Assembly: GCA_951213105.1 (NCBI GenBank)
Contig: OX578133.1
Coordinates: 137,993,203 to 138,057,202, forward strand
DNA: 64,000 bases
Origin: Amaurobius ferox
Taxonomy: Eukaryota; Arthropoda; Arachnida; Araneae; Amaurobiidae
Direction of reading: 5' to 3'
In this document: one piece after another, positions 37,389 to 49,566 of the stretch
Position numbering within the stretch: position 1 is the first letter of the stretch
Layout of the letters: each line of letters opens with the position of its first letter
Position numbers and translations under genes: made by a program
The notes under the pieces: model-generated
The model's database searches: none
Seen by the model: the letters and a program-made list of their open reading frames with translations, nothing else
Told to the model about the DNA's origin: nothing

Positions 37389-38194
37389 ATGCACACAAAC
37401 ACACCAATAACTTTGTAACGAAAGGTCCATGAGTATGTAGGTATACAGACGAGTGAGTTAGGTATATCCGTATTAAAGTAACCATAACCGATCGAATAAA
37501 ATATATTTCAGCGCCCCTAGCGGAAAATTGAAAACGTTAGAATAAGCTCGTCAACAATACGAGATAGACGAATAAAACCAATTACAAAGTTGTAGATTAT
37601 TGTCCAATAAGTAGGAAGCGACAACAGAAACGAACAAACTGCGTATACGGAAAGTAATAAATACCTGTCAAAAAGTAGCGCCATCAGGCCATTTAACACG
37701 GGGACACCTGCAATGCTCGTCAAAGTACGTAGTGTTATTTTTTCTGGAGTTAAAATTTGCATTGCCTCTGACGGGGGGGCATTTTAAACAGGCTCTACGC
37801 TAGATTTCTATTCATTAAATCAGTGTAAAGCCTGTGCAGAATCAGTGTAGAGTGTTATTTGTTAAATCATTCATAAATAGGACACTCATTCGCCAATAAC
37901 ACTATTGTGTCAAATAAATGCTTCCTTTAAAAGTTTCAGTGTCAATTCCTACTCATTAGACAATGCTTGTAATGGGCTGTTTTGTTGTTACAACAACGTA
38001 ATGGTCTGTTTTGTCTTTCTCGTTTTGCTTCCGAGTTCGCTATCCTAACTTTTAAATTCACCGCTAGAGGGCGCTACAACCATTTTTATTCGATCGAGCA
38101 TGGTTCCATTACTAAAGATAGACCTAATGTGCATTTTCGTGGACCTTTCCTTGCAAAGTTATTGAGGTGCTTCGGGTATTTTCCTAGGAACCCT
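37389..38194. mobile_element. Long-TIR MITE family Y, copy 2
   Basis: The left arm (CAATAACTTTGTAACGAAAG, GATCGAATAAAA, GCGCCCCTAGCGG) is the imperfect complement of the right arm, which ends GGAACCCTG followed by TA at 38195. The complement of that end, CAGGGTTCC next to TA, looks like a Tc1/mariner terminus. The outer about 30 bp of the left arm are missing. Frames inside are chance frames. Confidence 0.65.
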
Positions 38195-38619
38195 GTATAT
38201 AGAATAGATTCCATTGCGCTTTTCTCATTAATTGTATCGATCACTGAATATAAATTACATATCCATGAACTATTTTCCTTTCATTTTAACAAAATTTATA
38301 GGAATAATCATGCAAATTCAAATATGTATTCCTCTACCACATTATGCTCTCTCGCGACTTAAGTCATTGATCCTTTCCTGTAAACTTATTAACCTTTTGG
38401 TGTCTGACGTCTTTAGAATTGTCATGGGCGCCGCCAAACTTATTCTCACTCTTAGGATGGAAGTGTTTTTGAAGCGAAAGGTTATAAAATCCAGTCAGAA
38501 AGGATATCTTTCTTTTTATTTTGTGATGAGACTTGAATGTTAATACAATTTCCTGAAGAAAAAATCAATATACGTCTTTCCGGAGGTAGTTTTCAAAAAT
38601 AACTTAAAACTTCGTAGCA

Positions 38620-38770
38620 GATTGCTTATAAGGTTCCATACTTCAGAAGAAGAGGCCCCTGAGTGTGTACCGTCAAGTCTAAGTGACCACACCCGATCGA
38701 ATAAAAGTGATTCCAACGCTCACAGCGGAGAATTGAGGAAATTACAGATGCAAACTCATCAATAAAGCGA
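38620..38770 (+). mobile_element. Family Y MITE fragment, copy 3
   Basis: A single arm: TAAGGTTCCATACTTC, then CCCGATCGAATAAAAG, then CAGCGGAGAATTGAGG, matching the left arm of 37389-38194. Confidence 0.6.
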
Positions 38771-40559
38771 TGTACGGGGTCACAAGGAAAATCCATCCTC
38801 AGAACCGTATCTCACGAACTGTGGAATCTAGCTATGTACTTCGTGTGCCGATATATAGAAAATCTCCTATGGACTACACAATGAGACCAGGAGGGGACCC
38901 GATGACCCCCATTTTGGAGGGGGTTGGGGAGAATTGGAGGGCCTCTCTAGACCCCTTTTGCAGATAGGGGGAAAATCAATTAGAAAGTTATAGAGCTAGT
39001 CAAATTTAGTACAAAAATATTTTACTTCCATAGCAAAAGATGGAAAGGGGCCGGGCAGCCTCCCCAAAAAAATCAAAACATCGTAAAGCAACAACTGATC
39101 ATTTAGACAAGGCACCTACTAGGAAAATCGTTGTTGTTATTGCTTATAAGAAAGTAGTCAGGACTCATAATGCTGAGAGAGCTCTGCTTCGGACGCTGTT
39201 GAAAAAATCAATGTAATCATGTTTCTGCACTTGAGAAATAAACTTAAATAAAAATGTCATTAATCCCACTCTAGGGCTTAAATTTCTAGTTCAACTACTT
39301 TAAAATGACACACTTCGAGATCACTCCTTTACAGTGTGCTGCTACTGTCTTCAAAGCCAAATCTCCCCTGTTGCTGCTATTTTAAACCATTATTTTCCTA
39401 AAATGACTTACGCAGGCTTTGTGGATATTCTTACTAAATTTAATAGATTTTCGGCAATAAATATACCTGCAGAAGGTTTTGAATAGGAATAATTGTTTAC
39501 CGGACTATAATGGTGTTGTAGTCCAAACGTCTGGGTCCTAACCTGGTGGTGTCCACGGCTCTGGCCGGTTGTTTAATCAGTAGCTAGAATTAAGACTAAT
39601 ACGTTACAATTATTGCTCAAACTCAAATATACTTTCCACCCATACTTCAAAAGAGATAGAATTCAAGGAAATTATAATAATTCCTTACAGGGCCAGAGCG
39701 ATATAAGGGGTAATACATCTGAACTGACCCCAATTCAATCTCCAACTCTGCCGCTCGAACCCACGTACCCTTCTTCTACATAATAACTTCAAATTTTGTA
39801 ACTATGAATATGAATTATGGCCACATTGTAGATTTTGGGGAATGCGCTAGCAGCGTAATCGCCTAAAGCGCTGGAATTTTTCTAACTTTTTAAAGTGGTG
39901 GAATAAACTAACAATGTAAAAGCATTGTAATTTATGGGTAACTGTGAAATTACTAAAGCAATTCTAATAATCAAAATATACGTAGAATATTTTTAGAGAA
40001 TACAAAAATTAAAACTTATTATTACGGCCATTCAGTTTCCGAGTACACCTTCGAGCCTTTTAGATATTCAAAGACACCCTTCCAAAAATTCCCCCTTCCA
40101 TATTACAAGCTACAAATTTAAACCAACCGCTACTTAGTTTTTAGCGCGAAAAGAATGCAGAAAATTCTGAAAAGGATTCTTGAAAATTCTGAAAAGGGTT
40201 CTTGAAAATTCTATAAAAATAGGTACCCGGCTGTTTTGGCAGAAACAAAATTCCATCCGCTCTATATAGATAGCATAAATTGTTTGTTCTTATATAAATT
40301 TAACAAAACTTTCTTCGTTCGAGATTTAAAGCTCTCGGATTGGCTGAATCATTGACTGAAAAAAGGTACACCCGATTCTTGGTAAAACGGTAAAAGAAAA
40401 CATTATAAGATATTTATTTCTCTTCCATCTGTTTTAAGATGCATTGATGACTTCAAAAACAGATAAAGACGAATGGTTTAAACTTTTAAACATTTTATTA
40501 AACATGTTATTTATCTTACATTTGTAATTTAAATATCTCGGCCTTCTTGCCTTTTTCCA
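38771..40559. other. Non-coding; no gene recognised
   Basis: A G-rich patch lies near 38890-38960. Reverse-oriented sequence with a box B-like GGGTTCGAGCGGC lies near 39760, too diverged to assign. Otherwise nothing. Confidence 0.45.
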
Positions 40560-40670
40560 CTCCTTTTATATTTTATGCTAAAAGAAAACAACTGATGTGA
40601 GCAGCACATAACTTTCCCTACAAAATCAAATCCATTTTCTCTTTCTTTCTTTCATAATTCATTAGATTGT
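40560..40670 (-). repeat. Family Z 3'-end fragment, inverted
   Basis: On the minus strand TGTAGGGAAAGTTATGTGCT then GCTCACATCAG matches the 3' ends of the other family Z copies. Confidence 0.6.
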
Positions 40671-40794
40671 GTTTCATTGCATAGAATAACACGAATAATT
40701 ATTTGAAATTACACTGAATTTGCAGTTTCATTCCACATTTCGTTTCCATTTGGCGATTGGGTGTATTTTAATCAGATCAATCATTCATATCAGA

Positions 40795-41525
40795 CAGATC
40801 AATCATGCATAAAGCATTGATTATGAAACACTTTCCAATTACAATGAAATTTTATTTAAACATCTCTAAAATGCGATACATTCAACGGTGATATTTTTTC
40901 AATTATCACAGTACTACAGTAATTTATTTTACTTAAAAACTTAAAACCATGGAGGTAAAAATACTTTCTATCTCCATGTTTCATCGAAAAAGGCAATGCT
41001 ATAAAATCGTCTGCTTCTCTATGTAAAATCAATGAATATTTATTATTTCATTCATATCACTTATATTCCAGGCTCGAGAGCTGACGTTAAAAAATTTTAC
41101 GTTAAAAAAATTCAGCAATTCTTATACAACTCATCTTATAGCTTGATTTGTTTACATTCTGCATATTTTAAAATTAGCTTTCATTGTAGAAATAATTAAA
41201 ATTTGATGATCATTTAAACTCAAAAATATTGTAATTGCGTTGGCCCAGAATATAGATCCACAGAAAATACGAAAAAATAAAGCGGTTTTACACAGATGCA
41301 ACACTGAATAGAAATTTAAAGAACTTTAAAATCATGATTTTGACACTAGGAAAAAAGATGGATGCCAAATTTTATTTTAAAATGGGTCACGTGATCTCTT
41401 CATATAACATGGACGTCATTATTATTTTAATTTTTATTTAAAAAGCTACCGAACACATTTTGTTGAAATTTTTTTATATATTTTATGGGATAATTTGAAT
41501 ATTTCCTAACATTTTCAAAGCAACT
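40795..41525 (-). repeat. Interspersed repeat family A, copy 2 (inverted)
   Basis: Reverse-complement partner of 1855-2862, about 38 kb away, without the internal tandem expansion. Confidence 0.8.
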
Positions 41526-41853
41526 ATGTTTCAACTATGTTGGAAAATGCTAAAAAAATATCATAACGACGACCGTATTATGGTATTGATATAATTTTTA
41601 TAAATGAACGGTATCATATTTTTGATGAATCTTATTACGGCCTTGGGATTTAATATTATAAATCCTATATTTTCTATTATACTTAACTGATTATTGAAAC
41701 AGGATAAAAATGGTACGGGTACCATTTTTAACATTCTTGATTTGTCGTAACCAATCTTCATATTTTTTGTGCATTTGTTTACAAACGGAGCAGAGGTGTT
41801 TTATTCTTCGATCAACCTGTGCGGATAATTGTTTACAGCGAAAACAAATATTT

Positions 41854-42650
41854 TTACTTTCCCTGCAATACATGGTAATGTATAGGGAAAGTATTGGAAT
41901 CGTGTCGAAAATCACAACTCGAGTTTTCGGCGGATTAACACGCTTTCGGACCTCTAGAGCACGAAGAAATTATTTTTAGCGTGACAGCTGTGTGTGTGTC
42001 GGTGCAATGTATGTTTCCTACCTAATGAATCAAATTTCATAAAATTTTATAGTGTCTTGTGTGTGATCATGGTGCTGATTAGATTTTAGTACTTTTCGGG
42101 ATAAAAGAACCCGCCTTATTTTGCGAAATGTCCCGCAAAAATCTCATGTATCCAGTTTAACTAAAAGACTAACCGATCAAACTTCACACATTTTTTTAGG
42201 TAAGTCACTTGTGGGATACTCTGGTGCTGATTAGATTTTGGTACGATTCGGAGGAAAACCTGTTTCGTTTATTTTTTATTACGAAATGGCCCGATAACAA
42301 AAATATAAAATGAAAGACTACGTACGCTTAAATGTATCAATAAATGCTTGTTTTATACGTAATTTTTGACGAGGAAAAGAATAAGACCAACCCTATTATT
42401 CTAGGACTAACCGTTCTCAAAATATTTTAGTTTTTTCGCATTTTTGCTACACCGGTTTTGGGATTAAATCCAGTTACCAAATGAAAATGAAAGCTGAATT
42501 AAAACTGTTAATAGAATAACTGAGTGTAATTTCAATTAATTATGCGCGCTATTTAGTTCAATTAAACTCAAGTTATTGATTAATTAGGAAAATAAAGAGA
42601 AAATGAATATGAGTTTGCAGGGAAAGTCATCTGTTGCTCACATTAGATAT
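41854..42650 (+). repeat. Hairpin-headed repeat family Z, copy 3
   Basis: Head TTACTTTCCCTGCAATACAT then GTAATGTATAGGGAAAGT; end GGAAAGTCATCTGTTGCTCA. The next base after its end begins copy 4, so the two copies lie head-to-tail. Confidence 0.85.
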
Positions 42651-43365
42651 TTACTTTCCCTGCAATGCATGGTAATATATAGGGAAGGTGTTGGAATCGT
42701 GTAGAAAATCGCAACTCGAGTTTTTGATGGATCTACACGTTTTGGGACCTCTAGTGGACAAAAAAAACTATTTTAGCATAGCGTCTGTGTCTGTGTCTCC
42801 GTCTGTCTGTCTGTCTGTCTGTGCAATGTATGTATCCACTCTAACTCAAAAACTAATAGACTAAATTTCACAAAATATTGTAGATAAATCACTTGTGTGA
42901 GACCCTGGTGCTGATTGGATTTTGGTATTATTTGGAAAAGAAGAACCTGCTTTGTTTATGAAATGGCCCTCAAAAATGTAACATAAAAGGCTACGTATGC
43001 TCAAATGTATCAATTAAGTTCTTGGTTTATACGTAATTTTTTTAAATGGAAAGAGTAAAACCAACCCCGTTACTCTAGGACTAGCCGTTCTCGATATATT
43101 TCAGTTTTTCGCATTTTCGCCACGCCACCTTTGAAAATAACTCGAGTTACCAAATGAAAGCGAAAATTTGATAAAAGTGCAAATTCAGTATAATAAAAAC
43201 AGTGTAATACACAAAACAGTGTAAACAGTGCATGAATGTAAAATAATTAGGGATGTTATTTTGTGCAATTAAACTCAATTTAATGAATTATTGAAGAAAT
43301 AAAAAGAACGTGAATATGAGACTGAGGGGAAAGTCATGTACTGCCCACATCACATTCTTATATTT
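42651..43365 (+). repeat. Hairpin-headed repeat family Z, copy 4
   Basis: Head TTACTTTCCCTGCAATGCAT then GTAATATATAGGGAAGGT, with CTGGTGCTGATTGGATTTTG inside; end GGAAAGTCATGTACTGCCCA. Slightly shorter than copy 3. A GTCT microsatellite lies at 42783-42822. Confidence 0.85.
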
Positions 43366-43554
43366 GTTTTTAGTGGATTAAATTTTATATTTTAATAGAA
43401 TTTTTTGAAGAACTATATCATTTAGAATACTAGTAAAATTCACAAATAATTTAAGTAACGAGCAACGTCGGATATATCTGCTAGTCTAATAAATATTAAC
43501 GTTCCTTTATACCTTTCCTGATTTTATTACCTTTTAATTGAAACCTGCTTGTGG

Positions 43555-43640
43555 ATAAAACGGTTAGCGCTCCTGCTATTGGATCCAAAGATGTCGGGTT
43601 CAAATCACGGTACGAAGGGAGAAGCCCTAAGTATGTATGA
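43555..43640 (+). repeat. tRNA-like (SINE-type) fragment
   Basis: AAACGGTTAGCGCTCCTG (box A-like) and GTCGGGTTCAAATCACGG (box B-like) with tRNA-like spacing. No acceptor-stem pairing, so a relic and not a tRNA gene. Confidence 0.5.
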
Positions 43641-43924
43641 AATTTCGTAATAGTTCAAGATTCACTTTAAACGGTAGTTTCTTATGAATTTAGTCCTTGT
43701 GTACATGAAATGGCCGTAAAAAATGCCTAAACCACTTAACCATTGGTTCTAACTTTTCACAGGGAGTTTAATGTCTAAATGCTCTGACAATTTCCCAATA
43801 TCTCAATATTTATTTTAAATATCAGCGATTCATATTGCCCCATTCCAAGTTGTTTCGTAATCATTCATCCTTAAATCTTCGCCCAAAGTTTGCAGAGTTC
43901 GCTTCGGTGATAAGAGCTTGCAGT

Positions 43925-44012
43925 TCCGTCTCAGTAGCTCAGCGGTAAACCGTCGACTGGCCAGCAAGATCTGTGATTCGATTCCAAGGTGGGGCAGTAA
44001 GGTCCTTTACAA
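43925..44012 (+). repeat. tRNA-derived SINE head, second family
   Basis: CCGTCTCAGTAGCTCAGCGG (box A) and GTGATTCGATTCCAAGG (box B). Matches the heads at 61497 and 61867. The anticodon loop is CTGGCCA (GGC-like), but acceptor pairing is poor. Confidence 0.7.
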
Positions 44013-44289
44013 GTTATTTAGTACTTGATATTTTCATTTTATGAAGATAATTATACTTATTGATCTTTCATTATATCACACGGAAAAACTACAAATAATT
44101 TAAATTTAAATGATAAAACTAATATAAATTTTTAAATTCCATTGTCCCCCAACAACACTTTCTCTACAGTTTAGCAAATTTATATATTGTATGTAAACAA
44201 TAACATAAATTCGACTTTACTTATAACTTGAACTCTCTGAAAATCAATTCACGTTTTGTTCTTAACAATTAGACTAAGCGTACACAATT
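44013..44289. other. AT-rich, nothing recognised
   Basis: No gene seen. Confidence 0.5.
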
Positions 44290-44900
44290 TCATAGATATC
44301 GTTTGGCACTTTCCAGAGTCAAAAATAACATTTCTAATATCTCGAGAACGGCTCGTAACATTTCCTAAACAATAGAATCCATTTATTTATGGTTAAAAAT
44401 ACTTACAATGCAGTCACTCGTCTCATAATAGTATATAAACCTACTTTATTTTTTACTATTTTATTCATTTTAAATCAAAACGTAGTATCTTAAGACATGA
44501 TAATGTTCTGTAAATATGTCACTCGCTTTCAAATAAAAACTTCTATTTAAAGTGAATAATTTTGTACAAAAAAAGTTAATATAATTATTTTTTATAATTT
44601 ATTTTATTTTATTTATTTATTTTTTCAGAAAAAAATGTTTGTAAAAATGAGGCTTCCCCTGTTCCGCGTTCCTCCTCTGCTTCAAATCAATAGATCTCTG
44701 ACGTTCCCCGATTACAATAATCATCCCAACTTTTATTTTAATTTTTCAATTTCTTCGAGAGGCACATAAATATCGTGCACAGAAATTAGCGAACAGACAC
44801 ATACATAGACATAGCATTAAAAAATCATTGGAAAATTATAGAAAAATGGTTTATTCGGTGCTAGATATTCTCGAAACGAGTAGATGCATTAATATCAGAG
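44290..44900 (+). repeat. Interspersed repeat W, copy 2
   Basis: Collinear with parts of 24640-26200: TAATATCTCGAGAACGGCTC, CAGTCACTCGTCTCATAATA and AAATATCGTGCACAGAAATT, then TGGTTTATTCGGTGC. Confidence 0.5.
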
Positions 44901-45612
44901 AGTTTGATTTTCAACACCACAATATTTTCATATTTTCCCTTTGCATACACTAAATACTTTAAGAAAAGTAAAATGAACTGTTAACTGTGTTTTTCATTTA
45001 ATTCTTGATATTTAGAGACTTTTTAAATATATCATCACATTTGATAAGAAAGAATTAAATTTTATTTATATAAACATTTAGAAATACAGATCTTTACGCA
45101 ATCTAATGTCCTAGCCCCAAGTAAGCCTGATACCGTAAATTATATTACTTAATTTCATTTCAGTTTTTTGCAAGTATGCCCATTTTTATATTTATATAGT
45201 AGGTACCCATAAAAAATCATGAAAAAACGCTTATGAGTTGTATCCCAAAGAGTTTATATATACTGAAACCACACCTCAGAAAACATTCAGGGGGGTTTGG
45301 GGTATCATAGTACTTGGTTGCCAATCTTCCTCTCTGAGAGAGGGAGAAGGGATTAGACACATGAACAGGGGGAGTTTCTTCATTAGTCCCCACCTAAGAG
45401 AGATTAATCCCACTGGCTTCTGAAATTACTTTGTTACTCATACTCGAAATTATATTAATTGATGTTTTAAAACAAAGCATGATTAAATACTATTAATAAG
45501 TTGGTAAAATAAATAAGAAAACAATGTACTATTTTTTTTTTCAGAACACTACATTATATATCAATCTATTTTACTTAACTATATCTATTTAAAGCAGTAA
45601 AGAAATTGAATC
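44901..45612 (-). other. Start of the intron after the cadherin exon
   Basis: Follows the donor at 45618. Frames here (for example 45238-45423) lack an ATG and family resemblance. Confidence 0.6.
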
Positions 45613-45621
45613 ACTTACCAA
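45613..45621 (-). other. Splice donor ending the cadherin exon
   Basis: On the minus strand the coding frame runs into TTTG|GTAAGTGA. The exon ends at 45619 and the intron starts at 45618. Read through, the frame would add Gly-Lys and stop at once. Splicing leaves one base (G) of a split codon (phase 1). Flamingo homologues continue here with an Asp-Gly pair, which a G-initial codon allows. Confidence 0.88.
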
Positions 45622-48600
45622 ATACACTGATTTCCATCACTCCATGAATAGGAACATTGGTATCTAAATGGGGACTTAGAGAAAGTTCTCCAGTTTTTTC
45701 GTTGAGAATCAATAAGTTTGCATTATTTCCACTTATAAATCTATATCTTAGTTTATCAGTAACATCAGCATCATAAGCAGGAACTCTTCCTATTGGACTT
45801 TTAGGAAAATATTTCTCGTGGTGATTGAAGAATATCATGAAGTTATTTAAACGGGGTGCATTGTCATTCACATCTGTTACCCATATATGCACTTCAACGT
45901 CACTTCTCAGAGGCGGAGATGATGCTCTGACAATAGCATTGTATTTCTTTTTACTTGTTTCATAATCAAGATCGGTTTTAGTGAGTAGTTCTGCAGGTTC
46001 ACCATTTCTAGATATGAGTCGGAACTTATCAGCATCAGGACCACCAACAATGCTGTAAGATATTTCAGCATTTGGTCCGTCATCTGGATCAATAGCAAGA
46101 ATTAAACCCACAAGTGAACCAATCGGACTATTTTCAGCAACAAACATTTTAACAATATCTGTATCAAATCTGGGGGGATTGTCGTTTACATCTTCTACAA
46201 TAACCGAGATTGTAGCTGCTGAAGAAAGAGGTGTAGCTCCTCTATCAACTGCAAGAACAGTAAGGCGATACAAAGAAACTGACTCACGGTCTAGTAACTG
46301 ATTTGTTCGAATTACTCCAGATGTTGGTTCTACAATAAAGGCACCATCGCCATCATCGCCTCCTGTAAAAGTGTATCGGACTTGTCCACTTAGTCCGATA
46401 TCTTTGTCAGAAGCTGAAACTTGTAAAACACTAGATCCAACTAAGGCATCTTCACGAATGGAAGCAGCATATGACGGGAGCACAAAATTTGGAGGATTGT
46501 CATTTACATCTGTCACTTCTATTTCCACATTGATTGTATCAGATAAACTTGGAGATCCGTGGTCTTCTGCAGTGACCACTAAAACAAAACCCGCAGTCAG
46601 TTCTCTATCAAGCTTTTGAGATGTGACAATTGCTCCAGTAGTCGAATCAATACTAAATTCTGGGTTGTCTTCAATGAAGTATGAAACACGCGCATTTTCT
46701 CCAACATCTCCATCAGTTGCTTCAACAACCAAAACTGTTGTGCCTACAGGAGCGTCCTCTGGGACACTGGCAGTATATGGAACTTTATCAAACACTGGGC
46801 GATGGGTGTTTGCGTCAGTCACATTTATATTTACAGTAGCAGTATCAAATCTACCTCCTGCGTCTGTAGCTGTAACAGTTAATGTAAACTTTTTATCTAG
46901 TCTATAATCTAAAGGCTGAGCTACCGATATGAGTCCTTCTTTATTTTGATGAATGACATTGAATCGACCACGATGATTACCACTAACAATGTGATATATC
47001 AAACGAGGTTCTTCGTCCCTATCAGCAGCTGTCACGGCAACAACTGGTGTTCCAGGAGGATCAATTTCTGAAACTGACGCTTCATAAACTTTAGGATCAA
47101 ATACTGGATCATTATCATTTATATCTTGCACTCGAATTATAACCGATGTTGTTGAAGACCTAGATGGGGAACCTCTATCTTTAGCAACTAGCTGAAAGTC
47201 ATATACAGCATTAGTTTCACGATCCAATTCCCGAGTAGTAAGAATCCATCCTGACATGCTGTCAACAGTAAAGGGAAGTAATTGTTCATTAGGCACGATG
47301 GAATAAATAATTTCAGAATTTGGACCATCATCAGCGTCATAAGCTTGTACTCGGAGAACACTATGCCCTATAGGGGCTCCTTCAGATACAGATTCTTGAA
47401 AAAGAGATGTATAGAATTTTGGATCATTATCGTTAGCGTCGAGAACTCTCAATATCATGTTTGTTGTATTAGAGCGAGCTGGCTGGCCTCCATCTTGAGC
47501 TCTTATTATCAGTCGATAACTTCGTGCAGCTTCGTAATCTAAAGCAGATACAACAGTAATTTCTCCACTTTGAGAATCAATATTAAAATGACCTTGCGTG
47601 TTTCCTCCAATAATAGCGTAACGAATTGCTGCATTTACACCCTGATCTCTATCTTCTGCTTTAACTACAGCTATAACTGGACGCGCCGTCCACTCAATAT
47701 CCTCTGGTACATCTATATAGTACACCTTTCTTGAAAATTGTGGATAGTTGTCATTATCATCTAGAACAGATATTTCAACAATTGCAGTTGTGGATCTCGG
47801 CTCTGGATCTTTCCCCATATCAGTAGCTTGAACTAATAAAGAATAAAATCCAATTTCTTCACGATCTAATTTTGAACCTAATGTAATAACACCAGAATGT
47901 TTATCAATTTGAAACATTTTCCCACCTGAAGGATGCACTAAGTTATATTCTATCTCAGAATTTTCACCCACATCTTGGTCAGTAGCTCTAACAGTAATGA
48001 CAGTCGAACCAACTGGACTCATTTCTCGAATTGAAGCTATATAAGTAGCTTGCTCGAACACAGGACTATGGTCATTGCGGTCTGTTATTACAACCTGAAG
48101 GGTTGTTGTGCCACTTCGTGGAGGTGTTCGGTCGTCAGTCGCAACGATTCTCAAGTGATGAACATCCATAAATTCGCGATCTAAGTGAGTTGTTGTCTTA
48201 ACATGACCAAAATCTTCATCAATTTCAAAAAGTCTTTGACTACGAGCATCTATAGCAGCAAGTAACTTATAGCTTACTTTATCACCATCCGGGTCATTAG
48301 CTGTAACAGTGGTGACAGCGTAGCCCCCCTCTACTTCTTCTGGGACGGTAGCTTTGTATAACGCTTTGTCAAAAACAGGAGCTTGGTTTTGTGCGGATCT
48401 ACGAAGCCTATCACGGTAAGAAGTTTTTGAAGAGGTACGCTGGAAATGCAATCGTATAGGTTGAATGTAAGAAATATCACTGCATACTACTTTGATGTAA
48501 AAGTCTAAAGTCCACGTTGGGGCGGAATTACAAAAATTGCGATCAGCAACTAGTTGTCCACCATTAATTTCAATACAGTAACCTTCCTCAATGGGTTGAA

Positions 48601-49132
48601 TATGTATAACATCACATCTTTTAAGTTGCATTTGGGGAATAATTGATGATAAGCTAAGAATTTCTTGACTTTTTTTCCAACAAGTGTCCAAATCATTTTC
48701 CATATCCTGCTTTACGTTGATAACTGCTTCTACAAAATCCTTTCTATCGTAAAAATTACTTTCAAATGAACTTTTTAAATGAACTGTTATCGGTATACTA
48801 ACATATTCAACTAATGGTGACTTCTTAGATGTACTCTCTGTACCAATAAAAAACTGAAAAGGATCTGTCAGCGAATTATTGCGATTGAATAATGTACTTT
48901 TTATGTAAAGTTCTCCAACTCTAGGGTCGATTTGCACAAGTGAGGAAGGAATAGTAGAAGATTCAACAAAATATCGCCTACCTGAATCAAGACTGGAGTT
49001 GAACAGCAAATATCCCGGCCTATTCTCCCTAGCATACAGATTCACTTCGAATGTATAACTTTTGAAAACGAAACCGAGAAACACTACTAGGCCGAGGCCA
49101 GCTCTAGGCCTATGCACTACTTCACTAGGCAT
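45619..49132 (-). CDS. stan: Flamingo/Starry night/CELSR cadherin, first coding exon (partial gene)
   Basis: Open frame of 1171 codons plus one base. The likely start is the ATG at 49132; the frame opens slightly earlier, but only with a GTG. Residues about 12-24 are hydrophobic (signal peptide). A cysteine-containing N-terminal region follows, then a furin-like RLRR at 242-245, then nine cadherin repeats from about residue 251. Linkers such as DRNDHSP, LDDNDNYP, VTDVNDNPP and VTDVNDNAP, and many LDRE or LDYE motifs, bind calcium in this family. The ninth repeat runs into the exon end. Flamingo/CELSR proteins are adhesion GPCRs at cell junctions that mediate planar cell polarity and neurite patterning. 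Their EGF, laminin-G, GAIN and seven-helix parts are not in this exon. One large exon for all cadherin repeats resembles vertebrate CELSR genes. Repeat number and spacing favour Flamingo over Fat or Dachsous. The frame has no stop, so it looks functional. Confidence 0.95.
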
Positions 49133-49452
49133 GACTACTGTACACACTGCTACCGCAGCATCACTGAGTGCACGGAGGAGAGAAACCTACGTCCACAACG
49201 TTCAGAAAGAGTAAACATGACTAGTGACTTCAGAGAGCCGTCGAATTTGGAGATCAGAACAGCGTCGGCAAGAGAAACAACGAGCGGGGGAACCGGCATG
49301 CTGCGGCCGTGCTCAGGGTTGCTTCGTTCGAATGGAAAGGCGCCAAATTTAGTCGCCAAATACGGAACGAACGTAGAGAAGTGCAATTCAAATCGATTTG
49401 ACGGAGAATCGATTTGATTTCTAATTTTCGGTCTTTTGAACTTTGTTTTCAA
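49133..49452 (-). promoter_or_regulatory. Probable 5' leader and promoter-proximal region of the cadherin gene
   Basis: This stretch upstream of the cadherin ATG is clearly less AT-rich than its surroundings, with several CpG dinucleotides. It contains three minus-strand ATGs before the main one, all in one frame that ends at 49150. No TATA box stands out, so the transcription start cannot be placed from sequence alone. Confidence 0.5.
49150..49299 (-). CDS. Upstream ORF (49 codons) before the cadherin start
   Basis: On the minus strand an ATG at 49299 opens a 49-codon frame that stops (TAG) at 49150, leaving 17 nt before the main ATG at 49132. Two more in-frame ATGs lie inside it. The predicted peptide resembles no family I know. 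If the transcript starts upstream of 49299, ribosomes would have to bypass this frame or reinitiate after it, which usually lowers main-frame translation. It could also be a chance frame in the leader or promoter. Confidence 0.35.
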   Translation of the reverse strand: MPVPPLVVSLADAVLISKFDGSLKSLVMFTLSERCGRRFLSSVHSVMLR

Positions 49453-49514
49453 ACATAATTAAATTTGACAGCCCGAGACCTGGACTTAAGGCTATTTGGT
49501 CTTTAATATTTTTT

Positions 49515-49566
49515 TGGAGGGGTAGGGGGGGGGGAGATTCTTAAGACTCCCCCCCCCCTCCAAATA
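49515..49566. repeat. G-tract/C-tract hairpin upstream of the cadherin gene
   Basis: A run rich in G (TTTGGAGGGG then a tract of about ten G) is followed after a short spacer by its complement, a tract of about eleven C ending CTCCAAA. The arms can pair as a hairpin, and each strand could form a G-quadruplex. It lies about 385-435 bp upstream of the chosen ATG. Confidence 0.75.

Noticed and set aside
37982..38543. Overlapping frames of 126 and 103 codons
   Set aside because: They begin inside the right arm of a MITE and lack any family resemblance.
46371..46907. Plus-strand Ser/Thr-rich frames opposite the cadherin exon
   Set aside because: Antisense shadows of the cadherin coding sequence.
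49132..49147. Earlier start of the cadherin frame at 49147
   Set aside because: The codon there is GTG. The first ATG in frame is at 49132, directly before the signal-peptide-like segment.
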